From Cytophagaceae bacterium (lineage in GTDB: Bacteria; Bacteroidota; Bacteroidia; Cytophagales; Spirosomataceae): a DNA stretch of 64,000 nucleotides. Location of the stretch: positions 1,178,001 through 1,242,000 of the forward strand of contig JADKIR010000005.1 in assembly GCA_016722655.1 (NCBI GenBank), written 5' to 3'. Position numbers and translations under genes: made by a program. Under the pieces are notes generated by a model that made no database searches, was not told the DNA's origin, and worked only from the letters and a program-made list of their open reading frames with translations. Below are positions 63,467 through 64,000 of this stretch, in pieces (within the stretch, counting starts at the first letter, position 1; every line of letters starts with the position of its first letter).

Positions 63467-64000
63467 ATGATGAAAAAAACTTTATTATCTTTTATTGCAA
63501 TGTTGCTTTCCCTGCAGCTGGCATTTGCCCAAAGAACCCTTACGGGGACTGTTAAAGGAAGCGATATAAATGACAATCTAATTGGAGCCAGTGTAATTAT
63601 TAAAGGTACAACTAAGGGTACATCTACTGATGTAAACGGGAAATTCAGTTTGGAGATACCTAAAGAAGGCACAATATTGAATGTTTCGTTTGTTGGCTAT
63701 CAGCCTAAAGAAGTAGTTGTCGATGGAAGTCAAAATAATCTTTTGATTGAATTGGCTCCGGGAGCTGAATTGAGTGAAGTTGTGGTAGTAGGATATACCA
63801 CTCAGAAAAAAACAGACTTAACTGGTTCGGTGGCAGTTGTCGATTTAAAACCTGTAAAAAATAATAGTTCGGGAAACCCCATGCAATCACTCCAGGGTAG
63901 AGTATCCGGCTTATATATTGAGAAAGATGGCTCACCCAACGGCTCTAATGGAAGAATATTGATTAGAGGGGCAAATACTTTAGGAAATAATGATCCATTA
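63467..64000 (+). CDS. SusC/RagA-family TonB-dependent receptor (partial, runs off the window)
   Basis: The frame from 63467 (or 63470) runs to the window end without a stop, giving 178 residues. It starts with a signal peptide (LLSFIAMLLSLQLAFAQ). A CarboxypepD_reg-like domain follows (LTGTVKGSDINDNLIGASV, VGYQPKE). Then comes the TonB box region (ELSEVVVVGYTTQKKTDLTG) and the plug start (RVSGLYIEKDGSP). SusC proteins import glycans across the outer membrane with a SusD partner, expected just beyond the window. Confidence 0.93.
   Translation, partial: MMKKTLLSFIAMLLSLQLAFAQRTLTGTVKGSDINDNLIGASVIIKGTTKGTSTDVNGKFSLEIPKEGTILNVSFVGYQPKEVVVDGSQNNLLIELAPGAELSEVVVVGYTTQKKTDLTGSVAVVDLKPVKNNSSGNPMQSLQGRVSGLYIEKDGSPNGSNGRILIRGANTLGNNDPL

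Overview
The window is AT-rich bacterial chromosome from the phylum Bacteroidota, most likely a Cytophagales-type heterotroph. Several features point this way: type IX secretion C-terminal sorting domains, a SusC-type TonB-dependent receptor, a hybrid two-component regulator, a class II (B12-dependent) ribonucleotide reductase of the Bacteroidota type, an unusually long NusB, lipoproteins with short lipoboxes, and promoters of the TTTG/TTG-(19-21)-TAnnTTTG kind. No rRNA, tRNA, CRISPR array, insertion sequence or phage gene was seen. Most of it reads as core chromosome.

Layout. 0.5-3 kb: nrdJ. 3-10 kb: a minus-strand export operon (tetR, tolC-like, hlyD-like, two ABC ATPases, two ABC-2 permeases) headed by twin TetR-type operators overlapping a promoter. 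10-15.5 kb: glyS, then a minus-strand housekeeping operon (nusB, ytxH-like, DUF1573, yajC, DUF721, LD-carboxypeptidase, a small protein). 15.7-25.6 kb, plus strand: S41 protease, ccmB-ccmC-ccmD-like-ccmE, isochorismate synthase, rpoN, a PAP2-like membrane protein, hemC, a cyclophilin, an RmlD-like reductase. 25.6-34.5 kb: MFS exporter, DUF2807 lipoprotein, secreted amidase, flippase-like protein, panD, class V aminotransferase, rpmE2, GH25 lysozyme, EamA transporter. 34.6-40.3 kb: a very large type IX-secreted esterase-like protein, apparently frameshifted at its N-terminus, with an SGNH lipoprotein that seems to lack its catalytic Ser and His. 40.6-46.7 kb: GNAT enzyme, rsgA, a 38-residue membrane peptide, enoyl-CoA hydratase, glnS, a LOG-family protein. 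46.8-58.2 kb: an inorganic-carbon locus (small secreted protein, dabA, dabB, sulP), a DUF2490 protein, an Asp-box protein, a second sulP, a Crp/Fnr regulator. 58.3-64 kb: start of a sugar (probably fructan/fructose) utilisation locus with a frameshifted hybrid two-component regulator, sugar porter, PfkB kinase and truncated susC.

The most notable unexplained signal is an arginine-rich 21-residue leader peptide at 41462-41527 (minus strand). It starts just behind a TATATTTG box and lies about 100 bases ahead of a GNAT gene that resembles the Bacteroidota N-succinylglutamate (ArgA-like) synthase. This looks like an arginine-sensing attenuator. The second is the DabA-DabB-SulP cluster with all predicted DabA zinc/active-site residues present, a preceding uncharacterised secreted protein, and a second SulP plus Crp regulator downstream. 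Two single-base disruptions (near 38471 and 60717) break otherwise intact genes and could be real mutations or assembly errors.
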